64,000 nucleotides of DNA from Phymorhynchus buccinoides (Eukaryota > Mollusca > Gastropoda > Neogastropoda > Raphitomidae). This document shows, piece by piece, positions 53,835 through 64,000 of this stretch. The stretch spans positions 37,773,278 to 37,837,277 of the forward strand of contig CM065703.1 in the NCBI GenBank assembly GCA_017654935.2, written 5' to 3'. The notes beneath the pieces were generated by a model. The model saw only the letters and a list, made by a program, of their open reading frames with translations. It did not search any database and was not told the DNA's origin. How positions within the stretch are numbered: the first letter of the stretch is position 1; every line of letters begins with the position of its first letter. The position numbers were made by a program, and so were the translations under genes.

Positions 53835-54135
53835 TTGAAGGTTGGGTTTACGTCTAATTAGGTATTGCCTCTTATACTTATAGACATATGTATCTGAAGA
53901 CTTGGTCTTCCCGGTTGAAGTAGACGATGATCATGATGGGTCCGTGCTAGGACCGTCCCTATTTCTCTTCTAGTTCTACATAAATGATTTGCCCGAAGGA
54001 CTCCACTCCGCAGCTCGACTGTTTGCAGATGACACCCTCTGTCAACTGATCAAAGACATCCAATCCCCCAGTGACCAGGGGAGTAATTCATAGCGGTTAC
54101 GTTGACAACGTCAGACGTTCAACTATCCAAGCAGT

Positions 54136-54446
54136 CAGGGGTTTCATTTTTAACCGATTGCCGATCGAGAACATCGGTTAAAATCGGCTTTGAATCGGTT
54201 GTTTTTGTTGGAGCCTCAAAGTTTCGTGTGTACCGATTTGTTTCCCGTGTGACTAAGCTTAGATCGAAAGTGTTCTGATGTGAATATAGTCTCATCCGCC
54301 AGTGGAGAGCTCACCAAATGGGTTGAAAAATGTTCAAAATCGGGCGTTGCCCTGGACCACCAGGGGCCTAGCGGCCCCCTGGCCCCCGGCCTAATCTGTT
54401 GTTTTTACTCTTTTATCTGTTGTTTCATTTCAAAATGAAAACCCTG
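54136..54446. mobile_element. CAGGGGTTTCATTTT element with 6-bp TSD
   Basis: Ends CAGGGGTTTCATTTT and AAAATGAAAACCCTG; 311 bp. AGCAGT flanks both sides (54130-54135, 54447-54452). hAT-like ends. Confidence 0.8.
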
Positions 54447-54885
54447 AGCAGTGTAGTCGCGATTCATAGGTTAGACGTCACCTTTACTTTATACATCGGA
54501 ACTACTTCGGAATTCCCCGATGATGCTAACATGTGCGCATGCGCTAGGCTTTCTTCCGCGTGACACAGAGGAAAGCAGACGATGGGCGAGCCTGCTAGGT
54601 CTATATGTTGAGAGACAGTGTGTGTGTGTGTGTGTGTGTCACTCACTGTGTGTGTGTTGGAAAGAATGTAGGCCTTTTGCCTAGCAGTAGGCTTATCGTT
54701 AGTATCGTTTGCACACTCTATCTGAGTTCATGTGTCAATCTTAGGATGTGGTAGGCCTAGGCCTATAACTTGTATTTATAAGCTTAAATAATTAAATAAC
54801 AAATGTGTGTAGGGTGTGTGAGTGATAATAGACTAGTAGTGGAACTGAAGTATGTCGAGCCAACAAAATAATGAAAAGTTCAAAT

Positions 54886-55008
<123 letters not shown>

Positions 55009-55144
55009 TGCACACACGCATTCACACACACACACACAAGCTAACCCTCGAGACATGGGAGTCCGCCATGAAGCAATCTCATTGTGGTGCACACTTTCAA
55101 CGTAGGCCCACTGACGGCTTGTTTTTTTTCATGCTGTAGCATGA

Positions 55145-55746
55145 TATGGCGCGCCAAAGATACAACTCTATCGAACAGCTAGATAGAGTTTGAAAACCCT
55201 ATCTAGCTGTTTGATAGAGTTTTAAAGCTCTGTTGAACAGCTAGATAGGATTTCCACAAAATAACCCTATCGAGATATAGTTTTTCTATCGCAATTTCTG
55301 ATTGGTACATGGCTTCAGCGACAAGTTTGTGGCCTTGGCAGGGCAGTGACCTGTGAATTTGAATAAGACAATAGGCCTAGGCCCCTACATGTAGTCAAAC
55401 AAACATGGCAGCTGAATTTGAAGTCTCAGTTTTCAATTTGTACACCTTTTAAAAGTAAATGAAATCTATTGCAATGATTAAAAACATCAACATTTATTAT
55501 TTCACAAGAATTAATGATTTTAAGATACTAGTCCTATCTACCAATGAAATGCTTCATTTAAAAAAAGTATCAAAATGGTGCGTTCGATAGAGTTTTAAGA
55601 CGAGAAACTCTATATAGCTGCTCGACGAGTTTTGAAACTCTATCTATCTAACTGCTAGCTATAGTTTAGAAACTATCTAACAGTTCGATAGGGTTTTTAA
55701 ACTCAGTCGAACTGCTAGATAGAGTTTTGTATCTTTGGCGCACCAT
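55145..55746. mobile_element. ATGGCGCGCCAAAGATAC element
   Basis: Inverted ends atggcgcgccaaagatac / gtatctttggcgcaccat. AGCATGA flanks both sides (55138-55144, 55747-55753). The interior has many alternating 'ctagctgttcgatagagtt' motifs in both orientations. No transposase. Confidence 0.8.
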
Positions 55747-56920
55747 AGCATGAATCATCTTCAAAAACAACTTTTTAAGTGTTGCATGAGTTTTTCCTAT
55801 CGCAGATTATGAGATATATGATATACTTTCAATACTTTCATGCCAACATACACACCCATTTTATCAGTAAACCGAATAAATCGCCGCCTTTTCATCTCCC
55901 AATCTCGACCGTAGTTCAGACGTACAGCTCGTAGTATGCTGAATTCGCTTGACTAAATTTCAGCCCTTTAGTTCGCCCGTACGCCGAAGGTTTTAGGTCA
56001 GTCAGGCCCCATGATTTATAACTTTGCCTGGAAAGTGCATACGTTAGACGTACGCGCGTACGTACACCCCATGAAAAGGACCCCAGAGCCTACTCCAGGA
56101 TGATCTCACCAGTCTTGCTTCCTGGGAAGACAGATCTGATATGGAAAAGGGCCTTTCACCCACAGAAGTGCTCAGTCCTGCATATGATCAGACGCAGAAA
56201 CACCCTGGAGAAGGCCTACATCCTTCATGGACACCAGCTCCAGTGCGTGCCCCATGCAAAATACCTGGGTGTCACAATCATCGCTGATCTGAAGTGGGAC
56301 ACTCACATTGCAATGACATCCATGGTCAGCAAAGCAAATAAAACCCTTGGGTTTCTGGGGAGGGTCTTGAAAATTAACAACAAGAAAGTCAAGGTACAGG
56401 CTTACAAAGCAATGATACGCCCCCTCCTAGAGTACGCCCGTCCAGTCTGGGACCCCCACAGCAAGGGCAGCATTGACGCTATTGAAAAAGTTCAAAGCTG
56501 AGCTGCAAGATGGGTGGCCCGAGACTACCATCAATCTACAAGATCAGCAGACCTCATCAAAAACTTAAAATGGCCTTTCTGCAGACTCGACGAACTGAAG
56601 CCCGCCTCACTACTTTCCACACATCTATGTTTTACATTCATAAATATATTTTATTACATTAATATGTCTTTATGAATGTTGTTTGTTGCATGTTTATGCA
56701 ACACAATTAAGATAAAGCCATTATTTTCATTACACACGTCGTCGTCATGTGTTGCCTTTGCATGGAGTGATTCAGTCTGGCGGGCACATCACTATTAGTA
56801 TTACGGACAGTTTTGACCAGTCTGTTGGGTGGTCGGTTTACTGAGGTTTACTTTGACTGTATTGCGATTTCATCATTGATTGTTTAAAAACAAAAGTTTT
56901 TGTCTTGTTTCAGATGCAAC

Positions 56921-56981
56921 ATGGCAGTGTCAGGATTGCGACCTCGATGTTTCTTTGACGTCAGCATCGGAGATCAGCCAG
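56921..56981 (+). CDS. PPIG: PPIG-like coding exon 1 (start codon)
   Basis: The exon begins after tgtttcag at 56913. A first ATG at 56914 is out of frame. The second, at 56921, opens [20 protein letters not shown] and is the start. Donor CCAG|gtatga. Confidence 0.9.
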
Positions 56982-59900
56982 GTATGAGAGCTGGGTGAAA
57001 TTCCCTGTGTGAACTTTTAATAGAATTTTTTTTTTTAGAACATCTTATATTATAATAATAATGAGTATACTATAAGCGCCCATCCTTCTAAGTAGGCTAC
57101 AAAAGTACAAGGCATGCTTTTTTTTCAATATTGAAAAATACAATAAAAACATGAAACAGAAATCCAATAACATGAGCAGCAAGTGCAGATAACAATAACT
57201 ACTGCGCTACTACTACTATTACTACTAGTACTACCTACTACCACCACCACTACTTCTACTACTACTACTACAAAGTACTAACAAATACAAGCATGAAAAG
57301 AAATTAATCATTCACATGAACACATATAACAGTAGCAGCTGAAAAAGAAAATGTTCTGGAGACGTGTTGTTTCCGATTGTAAGAGGGAATTTGAAAAATA
57401 TGGTCATCAGAGGACGAACAAAGCGTATCTCCCCCCCCCCCCCCCCCCCCACTCCTTTGCAAATTTGAGAATGGTTCAATGGTTATGCTTTTTTCAACAT
57501 TCTGAACTTTATTGTTTTATTTTTCCAGGCGGAAGAATCATCTTCGAGCTATACTCTGAGGAATGTCCCAAAACCTCCGAAAACTTCAGAGCATTATGCA
57601 CAGGTATGTTACCTATTCATGGTTATTGTTTCATAATAATTATTTTGTAACATTTTTTTTTTAATGAGACTTTGACCCATCATTTACATCTACCATTCAA
57701 AGAAAGAGTTTATGCCAGGCATCAGAACGGCCCGCGGTTTTGGTAGCCACTGGCCGCGGTTTGGGCACTGCCGGCCGCGGTTTGTACTTCATGAGGCAGC
57801 GCGATCTTATTCTCAAATGGTATTCTTAAACGGTTTGTTTTCATACTGCGCCTTCGGAAGCGAAAAATCGCGGCCATGTTTGTTTTTTCTTCCGAGTTTA
57901 GAGCTCTCTAGACTCTTACTTTCACTGTTTCAGAGTTTGTTTTGATGACAGTGATTGTGATTTGGGTTTTAAATGAGTCGATTTAGAGGATATATCACGG
58001 GAGACTACGATGATGTGAGAACTTTGAACTTTTCCGTGAGAAATCGTGTAGCGAATGATCGCAATGATGCCGACTACGGACTAGAGTTTTGTGGGGTCCA
58101 ACTCGATGTCGACTCCGAGTCATGGCGAGTGTTGTTCGTCCGCGGATTGGACTCTGGAGTATTCTGATGCCTGTTATACCAAAGATAAACAGATAACATT
58201 GAATCATAGTTTAAATCACTAAGCTAATCTTTAATCATAGATGTACCCCCAAGCATTCAAGCGGGTCATTTGGAGAGAGTCATGATTCATACATCTGTAT
58301 CGTTCAAAATTCGGGACTTTCCTGGAGTTGCATTGCCTCCAGGATTGTTCCCACCATCTTTATATAGACCTAATGTCCCATATGTGTCTGTTTCAGACTG
58401 GAGGACGTTAAACGGATTTTCATTCGTTCATTTGGAGAGAAAAAATGGTTTCTGTTCAGAATTTTTTTTTAAAGCAATGACGTAATCATGCTTCATTGCT
58501 AAAATGGCACAATCAGTGGAGAGATAAGCATGCCGGTTTTGTTTTGTTTTGTGTAAGACAATGTTTTCTTGTCAGGAGATGAAGAGTTTGGTTCTTTATA
58601 TACCGTAATTCACGGACTACAAGACGCTTTGTTATTTAAGCCGCACCCCCTGATTTTTTCAAAAAAAGTTGAAAAAGGCAACGTTTAAGCCGCATCTTTG
58701 TATAAGCCGAGTCAAAACAAACAATCAACAAACATCGCGAAACTGTAACAACAACGAAAGCAAAGCCGTGAAACTCACAGTCATCATGGTCACAATCTCA
58801 TGCACACTCAAGTTCGTGGGTAAATCCAGCCACAGAAAGGCATCAAGCCCTTTATCCACACTCATACAGCCCGTAGGCTATCGCTTCAAAAGAAGAAAAT
58901 AATAACTGTGTCTCCTATCAAGACAAATTGCCGTCACAGTTGCTAAAATGAAAACAGACAGGACAGCTTTGTCCAACATGGCTGACTCCGAAAACGCGCG
59001 GTTACCGGTCAATTTGTCATTTTTACCAACTCGTCCCTGTGTGCATGTCATTCGTCCTCTATTCCTGTCATTTCATCCACTGGTTCAGTCGTTCATTAGT
59101 AAAAGCATGCACATGGATGAGTTGGCCCCAAACGAGGACGATTCGACTCATAGAGCACGGACAATACGACGAAAAAGAATGAGACGAGTTGGAAAAAGGA
59201 CGCATTAACCCCTTGACTGCCAGAGAAAATTAAAGAAAAAAGCATTGTACAAATCATGACATGAAAAAGACAACTGATAGAGCCAATCTGGCAAAACGGT
59301 CTGGGAATATAACTTGACTGTGCAAGAGCAGAAACCAGAATATCAGAGTTATTCCTCTTCATCTGGTGACGTCATCAGTGATGTCATCAAGTCAGTATGT
59401 GATACATTTATGGCGGTTGAGGGGTTAACTGGCAACCGTTTTCTTCCTGGAATTGAACTGTCGTCTGCTGTCTGTTTTCCTTGCGCTTTCGGTCACTGCA
59501 AATTGTTTCCGTGTGTTGTGTGTTGAAAAAATAAGAAGATGCTTTGCTTCAAATCTAAAATGAAAGCCTGTGATAAGGGTTAGTGAGTAGTTACTGTGAC
59601 TTCTGATGCTGTTGCCAACTGTTTCTTGATACTGAACTGAAGGCATGCCGCCGTTCTGAACCAGATTTAGCTGCCGATAGTCTACTGAACACATTCTGAC
59701 CAAACTTCGATTGTTTGAAGTTGATTGTCATGATTTTTAGGTGGTATTTTCTTCTTTTCATCAAGAAGAAGACCGTGTTCTGAGTTGATTTCAGTTTTGG
59801 TAACGTTAAGGGCGCAGCATTAGACGAGCCGCAGGGGTCTGTTTCAAAGAAAAAAGTTGCGGCTAATTAACTGTCAATTACATTATGTTTCAGCTTCAGG

Positions 59901-62388
59901 GGGCTGTGCCCCCTGATCCCCACACTCTCGGAAAGGGATCACCTTCCCCCCTCCTGACCCCCCCCCCCCCCCCTCCCCATTTCTGGGTTTTGATTCTGGA
60001 AAGTTGGCAGCTATGCAAGTTATTTTTTAAGTTTATAAACTCAGCCTGTGTACCAGTTTTAAACTCGTGTGTGTTTTGTCTGGGCAGGAGAGAAAGGCGT
60101 CAGCGAGAAGACGGGAGAAACCCTTCACTACAAGGGAGCCCCCTTCCACAGGGTGGTCAAAGACTTCATGGTGCAGTCTGGTGACTTCACTAAAGGTAAG
60201 CGGAGGATAGTTCATGTATCCAACATTCAAACTATGGACGCTTATGCAGTGGTGCAAAGTGGTAAATTTCTATGTCAATCAATCAATCAATCGGACTTTT
60301 ATTATCCCAGTTGAAATCAACAACATACAACACAATGTTCACGAATATCGCATTATTAGAAATAAAAGATTATAAATGAAATGAAACATGCGCGCGCGCA
60401 TGCACACACAACACACATACACTCACAACCAGTACACACATGCTTCCACATGCTTGACAAGGCTTAACTCACTCGGCACTGGCGAGTTGTTTCCCCTTAC
60501 AACCGTTTCAGACGGGCCCTTTGACTAGGTTCGAAAACACATCACACCACAAAAAAGTTATGAAAAGTTATGGACTGATATTTTCAGATAAGATTACTAA
60601 CGCCATGCACTAAACGATCGTAAAATATCAGATTCCATACCTTCGTCGTTTCTCCTATTGACGAAAATAGCTAACACATAGAAAGAAGGAAACTTTCACA
60701 TTCTGATCTTTGACCCCCCCCCTCTACAAGCAAACCTGAATGTAAACTCTGCAATCATTGGTTGATTTCAAGAGAGGCAAGGTCAAAGCAAACCGAAAGT
60801 AGGGTATGAAGTCTCACTTAAAAGCTGGTTGTACGCCAGAAATCAAAACCTCTTGAAAACTTATGATCCGGATCGGGCTCATTCGTCCTAACCGGTTATA
60901 GGTGGCGGGTTTCTTTTCCTAATTATTTTATTTTAGAGTTTTTATATTGGCAGTTTTATGAATTTGAATTCTTTGAATTGAGTTGCTTAAAAAATGTTGT
61001 AAGTACTATATTGTGATTGTTTCTACAAACTGTTCCATTTCTATGATTACAGGTGATGGGACAGGGGGAGAGTCTATTTACGGAGGGCATTTTCCTGGTG
61101 AGTTTTTGTGTGTGTTTTTTTTTACTGGAAAAGAGTTTAGCGTGCTTAAATTAATTAGGCTGTAGCATGGGTGAAAGTAGAGTTCAATCAGGCTCGAGTT
61201 TCTCTAGATAACGGTCACCGCGCGAATAACGCTTACGCCAAACGGGGCTTTTGCCGTCACCATGTTGTCAAAACAATGGTGAAAAATTACAGAATCCCGT
61301 CAGGGTAATAAATATGATGAACAGCATGAGTAAATGACTCAAGCATCCTAATGTTGTGTTAGTTGCACCCTATGATGTCTTGGCAAAGTGGAGAAATGAT
61401 CAGCATCACCATGCAGCACTTCAATGCAGCGCTGGTAAGGGGCCAAGATTTCATGTGAAATTTTTTTGGCTGGTTACCATATTTTCATAACCCCTTCACA
61501 TAGAGACTTCAAATTTGATGGAAATAGGCAGGACTATGTACTGAATAAGTGTGCAAAATTTCATTAAGATATCTTTATTAGTTCCTGAGAAACAAAAATG
61601 AACAACAAATGTCCTAAAACTGCGCAGTGTGAATCAACGAATTGTCTCCCTTTTGGACACATGTGGAAAAAGCCTACCCGGGCATCAGAATTGTCAGAGG
61701 ATCAGCTAATTTCAGAGGATTAAGAATTTCTGACAGAGGATTGGCTTCTGCTGTCAGAGGTTTTGCCTTTTTTTTTATACTGTGTCATCTTTTCTGTCAA
61801 ATAGCATTTTAACCCTTTCACCGCCAATGTCGCATTTATGCACCACAATGGTTTAACACACATGTCACTAAAAAGCATCAAATCAGGGCCTGTTATTCAA
61901 AGACCCAATTTTCTTAGTTTTGGGAAGTAAGGATAGACCTTATTTTATTTCCATGTCACAGAACAATCCCCAATACTGCAGATGGAATTTGTTACCCAGG
62001 TAAATGTAATGGTAATTTTGGCTGAAAAATGGTTGGCGGTGAAAGGGTTAAAGTGATTTCTCACTGCATTAATCATTTTTGGTAATCTTTAAGAACTGAT
62101 TTTAGTGTTGTCCCTTCGCGGTCTGTGGACTTGGTGGCCCTTGTACCGCAGTTTTCAGAGGATTGGACTTCAGACCATTCTGATGCCTGCTACTTTACAT
62201 CTGTTCAATTATCTGTGTGCGTGTGTGTGCGTTTAAATGTGCGCATGCATGTATATGTATGCGTGCATGAATTTACTCAATTACTGTTGGGTTTTTTCAG
62301 ATGAAAATTTTAAATTCAAGCATGAGAAGGATTTTCTCCTTTCTATGGCGAACCGTGGTAAAGACACCAACGGATCCCAGTTCTTCAT
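56921..62388 (+). CDS. PPIG: large cyclophilin (PPIG/NKTR type), 5' part, continues past the window
   Basis: Exons 56921-56981, 57529-57603, 60088-60195, 61053-61097 and 62301-62388 join in phase to give 125 residues plus two bases. The protein starts [20 protein letters not shown] and continues with [38 protein letters not shown] and [14 protein letters not shown], the peptidyl-prolyl isomerase fold. Catalytic R67, F72, M73 and Q75 are present. The loop [16 protein letters not shown] is the insertion typical of large cyclophilins. HRVVKDFM and [17 protein letters not shown] fit PPIG/NKTR better than PPID. These nuclear proteins carry a long Arg/Ser-rich tail and associate with splicing factors; that part lies off the window. 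Oddity: the usual QGGDF is QSGDF. An acceptor at 56913, seven bases before the ATG, implies an upstream non-coding exon. Confidence 0.9.
57180..57275. repeat. (CTA)n-rich stretch
   Basis: Imperfect CTA/CCA repeats in cyclophilin intron 1. Confidence 0.8.
57529..57603 (+). CDS. PPIG: PPIG-like coding exon 2
   Basis: Acceptor ttttccag|GC, donor ACAG|gtatgt. Codes [20 protein letters not shown] and RALCT, the first beta strands and helix of the cyclophilin fold. Confidence 0.93.
57716..58173 (+). mobile_element. CAGGCATCAGAA MITE, copy 2 with TSD
   Basis: 458 bp, ends CAGGCATCAGAAC and TTCTGATGCCTG. Flanks TTATGC / TTATAC (6 bp, one mismatch). Carries a 64-codon open frame (57973-58167, [20 protein letters not shown]...). 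It is shared but frame-disrupted in the copy at 34750-35198. Confidence 0.82.
58279..58427 (+). mobile_element. SINE-like family C, copy 7 with 13-bp TSD
   Basis: TCATTTGGAGAGA is duplicated at 58266-58278 and 58428-58440. Shows that family C moves by target-primed retroposition. Confidence 0.85.
58601..58700 (+). repeat. related TACCGTAATTCACGGACTA fragment
   Basis: Left end similar to the CCGTA MITE but with a different body ('tttaagccgca' motifs). No right end seen. Confidence 0.45.
59205..59428. mobile_element. CCCCTTGACTGCCA MITE, copy 3
   Basis: Ends TTAACCCCTTGACTGCCA and GGCGGTTGAGGGGTTAA; same interior as 15174-15399. In cyclophilin intron 2. Confidence 0.85.
60088..60195 (+). CDS. 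PPIG: PPIG-like coding exon 3 (catalytic Arg)
   Basis: Acceptor tgggcag|GA, donor AAAG|gtaagc. Codes [20 protein letters not shown], then [15 protein letters not shown]. Holds catalytic R67 and the F72-M73-Q75 active-site wall, with Ser replacing the first Gly of QGG. Confidence 0.94.
61053..61097 (+). CDS. PPIG: PPIG-like coding exon 4
   Basis: Acceptor gattacag|GT, donor CCTG|gtgagt. Codes [15 protein letters not shown], the conserved loop after the active site. Confidence 0.93.
61680..62189 (+). mobile_element. CAGGCATCAGAA MITE, copy 3, with nested TTAA MITE
   Basis: Ends GGGCATCAGAA and TTCTGATGCCTG; flanks CTACCC / CTACTT. Contains the TTAA MITE 61809-62051. In cyclophilin intron 4. 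Confidence 0.7.
61809..62051. mobile_element. CCCTTTCACCGCCA MITE, copy 7
   Basis: Ends TTAACCCTTTCACCGCCA and TTGGCGGTGAAAGGGTTAA; 243 bp. Confidence 0.88.
62301..62388 (+). CDS. PPIG: PPIG-like coding exon 5 (last in window)
   Basis: Acceptor gttttttcag|AT, donor TTCAT|gtaagt. Codes [20 protein letters not shown], then KDTNGSQFF and two bases of the next codon. No following exon was found in 62389-64000, so the gene continues to the right. Confidence 0.93.
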
Positions 62389-62587
62389 GTAAGTTTGAAC
62401 TGTAGTCGGACTTTTTGCATTTCTTTTACAGACCTGTGCAATCTATTGCTAAGTTCCATCTCTATTAGCTTGACCCTTCTCATTTTGTATTGAATTTTTT
62501 TTTGTTAAGGCTTAATAAAGCACACAGAATTGTCAAACTCATGATTGGATGCAAGTTCTTTTTGTGATGCAATGGAGCCTCCCTAAT

Positions 62588-62770
62588 ACAGGGTTCCCAC
62601 TGTCCTTACAGGTGCTTATAGGTTTTTATGTTTGTGGATGGGCCTCATAAGGCCTTATAGGTGCTTATATTTAACCTATCGGTCCTTACAGAAAGTACTT
62701 GGGTCCTTATGGATAACAAAAAGTCATCATTTTTTGGCAAAGGACGAAAAAAAAATCGAAAGTGTGCACA
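62588..62770 (+). mobile_element. CAGGGTTCCCAC element, left end only
   Basis: Begins CAGGGTTCCCACTGTCCTTA with repeated 'ggtccttacag'/'ggtgcttatagg' motifs, as in the element at 52106. The right end is lost next to a family B SINE. Confidence 0.6.
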
Positions 62771-62796
62771 TTTAGTCTTAAAACTTTGAAAAATGA

Positions 62797-63089
62797 CAAA
62801 TAGTTCCCCCACCTTTTGGGAGTTCTGTGCTTGTAACTTCCTCTAATCTGCGACTCTCTTTAACTCTGCCCTTTCCCTTTGCTTTCTATCTCCTATCTTT
62901 CTGATTTATTGGCCCATTCTCCTGACTTTGATAAAAAAAATCTTCCAAATAATTTTTCTCCCTTAAGCTCCTCCGAAATCGGAATGTGTCGGCTGTACGC
63001 AGCGGGGAGACCAGTGAAAATTGAAAACCGGACACATATGTGCCTTGCCCATTATGGCCATATGGCCTGGGAACACAGAAGAAGACAAT
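62797..63089 (+). mobile_element. (GAA)n-tailed SINE family B, copy 3
   Basis: 'aaatagttcccccacc', 'ctccgaaatcggaatgtgtc', 'aaccggacacatatg', tail GAAGAAGA. Confidence 0.75.
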
Positions 63090-63194
63090 AAATTATGTGT
63101 CTTTATATCGATGTGAGAAAAATGGAATTGTTTGTACATGTTGAGCTATGTTTAGAGAAAGATGGTGAACAAATCTTCAGCATAATGTATCTCA

Positions 63195-63416
63195 TTAACC
63201 CCTTCACTGCCTGCCCCGTGTTTACTGCGGTGTGTGATGTCATTGATGATGTCATAACTTTTGATGTCATAGCCCTGGAATGATGGATTTGGGTTTAGAC
63301 AAGTCGGAAAAGATATATCTCTAGACCATTTTCTTTTATCGATTCTAGCAGGTCTCTTTTCATTTCTATAAGAAATCGTTAATTTCTCAGTTTTCCTTTG
63401 GCAGTGAAGGGGTTAA
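63195..63416. mobile_element. TTAA-flanked MITE, relative of CCCCTTGACTGCC
   Basis: Ends TTAACCCCTTCACTGCC and GGCAGTGAAGGGGTTAA; interior 'gtgatgtcattgatgatgtc'. 222 bp. Confidence 0.8.
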
Positions 63417-64000
63417 GCCTGATGAATGGATTGGTTTGTTTCATGGATTATGTGTTGTGAACGGTAACTTGAACTTTCTCTTGACTCTGTTATGTCAGTT
63501 CAGCTTTTGAAAGAAAATGAAGGGGGGGGAAAAGGCTCTGTATTATCTACTCCTTCTTCCCCCTTTTCCTTTTCACATTCTAATGTTGGGCACACCAATC
63601 TCTATCTCTCTATTTCCCCTCTTGATTCAGTTGGTTGAAATGTCAAAAGTTTCCCACAGCCTTTGATACTTTAGATGTTTGTGTACTTAAATATTGTGTT
63701 TCTGCTTTCGTTTTCTTTAAGCTTTAAAATGTGTGTGTGCATGTATGTTTGTGTGTGTGCAAGCATGCATGCGTGCGTGCTTGCATACGTTTAACCACTT
63801 TAAGTTTGATCAGTTGAATGGAATCACAGAGAAAAGATGATGATTTGTCCGTGTGTGTATTGCTCGTGTTATTTCTTCTTATTTGATGTGGATATTTAGA
63901 TAGTTGGCTTGAGTAAAGGTATATTGATTGGACAGACATGTACAGTCTGTCCAAGATACACATTTTTGCCGATGTGATTTCACTTTGTGCGACAACGATT

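Overview
This is a eukaryotic (metazoan) genomic window with split genes and GT-AG introns. It is dominated by interspersed and tandem repeats and is AT-rich, with many long homopolymers and microsatellites. The density of tRNA-derived SINEs, MITEs and CR1/jockey-like LINE debris, together with the two conserved animal genes, suits a marine invertebrate, most likely a mollusc. That assignment is inference; no species-diagnostic gene is present.

Two protein-coding genes can be reconstructed exon by exon. (1) On the minus strand, a complete ANKMY2 orthologue (ankyrin repeat and MYND domain protein 2) has 11 coding exons from 51381 down to 26927. All phases are consistent, giving 444 codons plus stop, close to the family length. 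(2) On the plus strand, the first five coding exons (56921-62388) of a large cyclophilin of the PPIG/NKTR type are present; it runs off the right edge. The two genes are head to head, with 5.5 kb between start codons filled by LINE and DNA-transposon debris.

Layout. 1-18 kb: no gene recognised; T-rich on the plus strand, with several MITEs, SINE copies, foldback elements and minisatellites. 18-26.9 kb: microsatellites, very long poly-G/poly-C tracts, TTAA-flanked MITEs and CCGTA-type MITEs. 26.9-51.4 kb: ANKMY2, whose introns hold most of the repeats. 51.4-56.9 kb: intergenic, with a truncated, frameshifted LINE reverse transcriptase inside a CAGGG-ended element and a second reverse transcriptase split by about 2 kb of nested insertions. 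56.9-64 kb: the cyclophilin gene with further MITEs in its introns.

The most unusual structure is ANKMY2 intron 5. It is built almost wholly of tandem copies of the intron-exon boundary of the next exon (exon 6), each with a 3'-splice-site-like junction. Intron 4 carries copies of the donor half of exon 4. Other observations are a (GAA)n-tailed SINE family with target-site duplications, several MITE families with visible TIRs and TSDs, and nested or paralogous filled/empty insertion sites that give relative ages.
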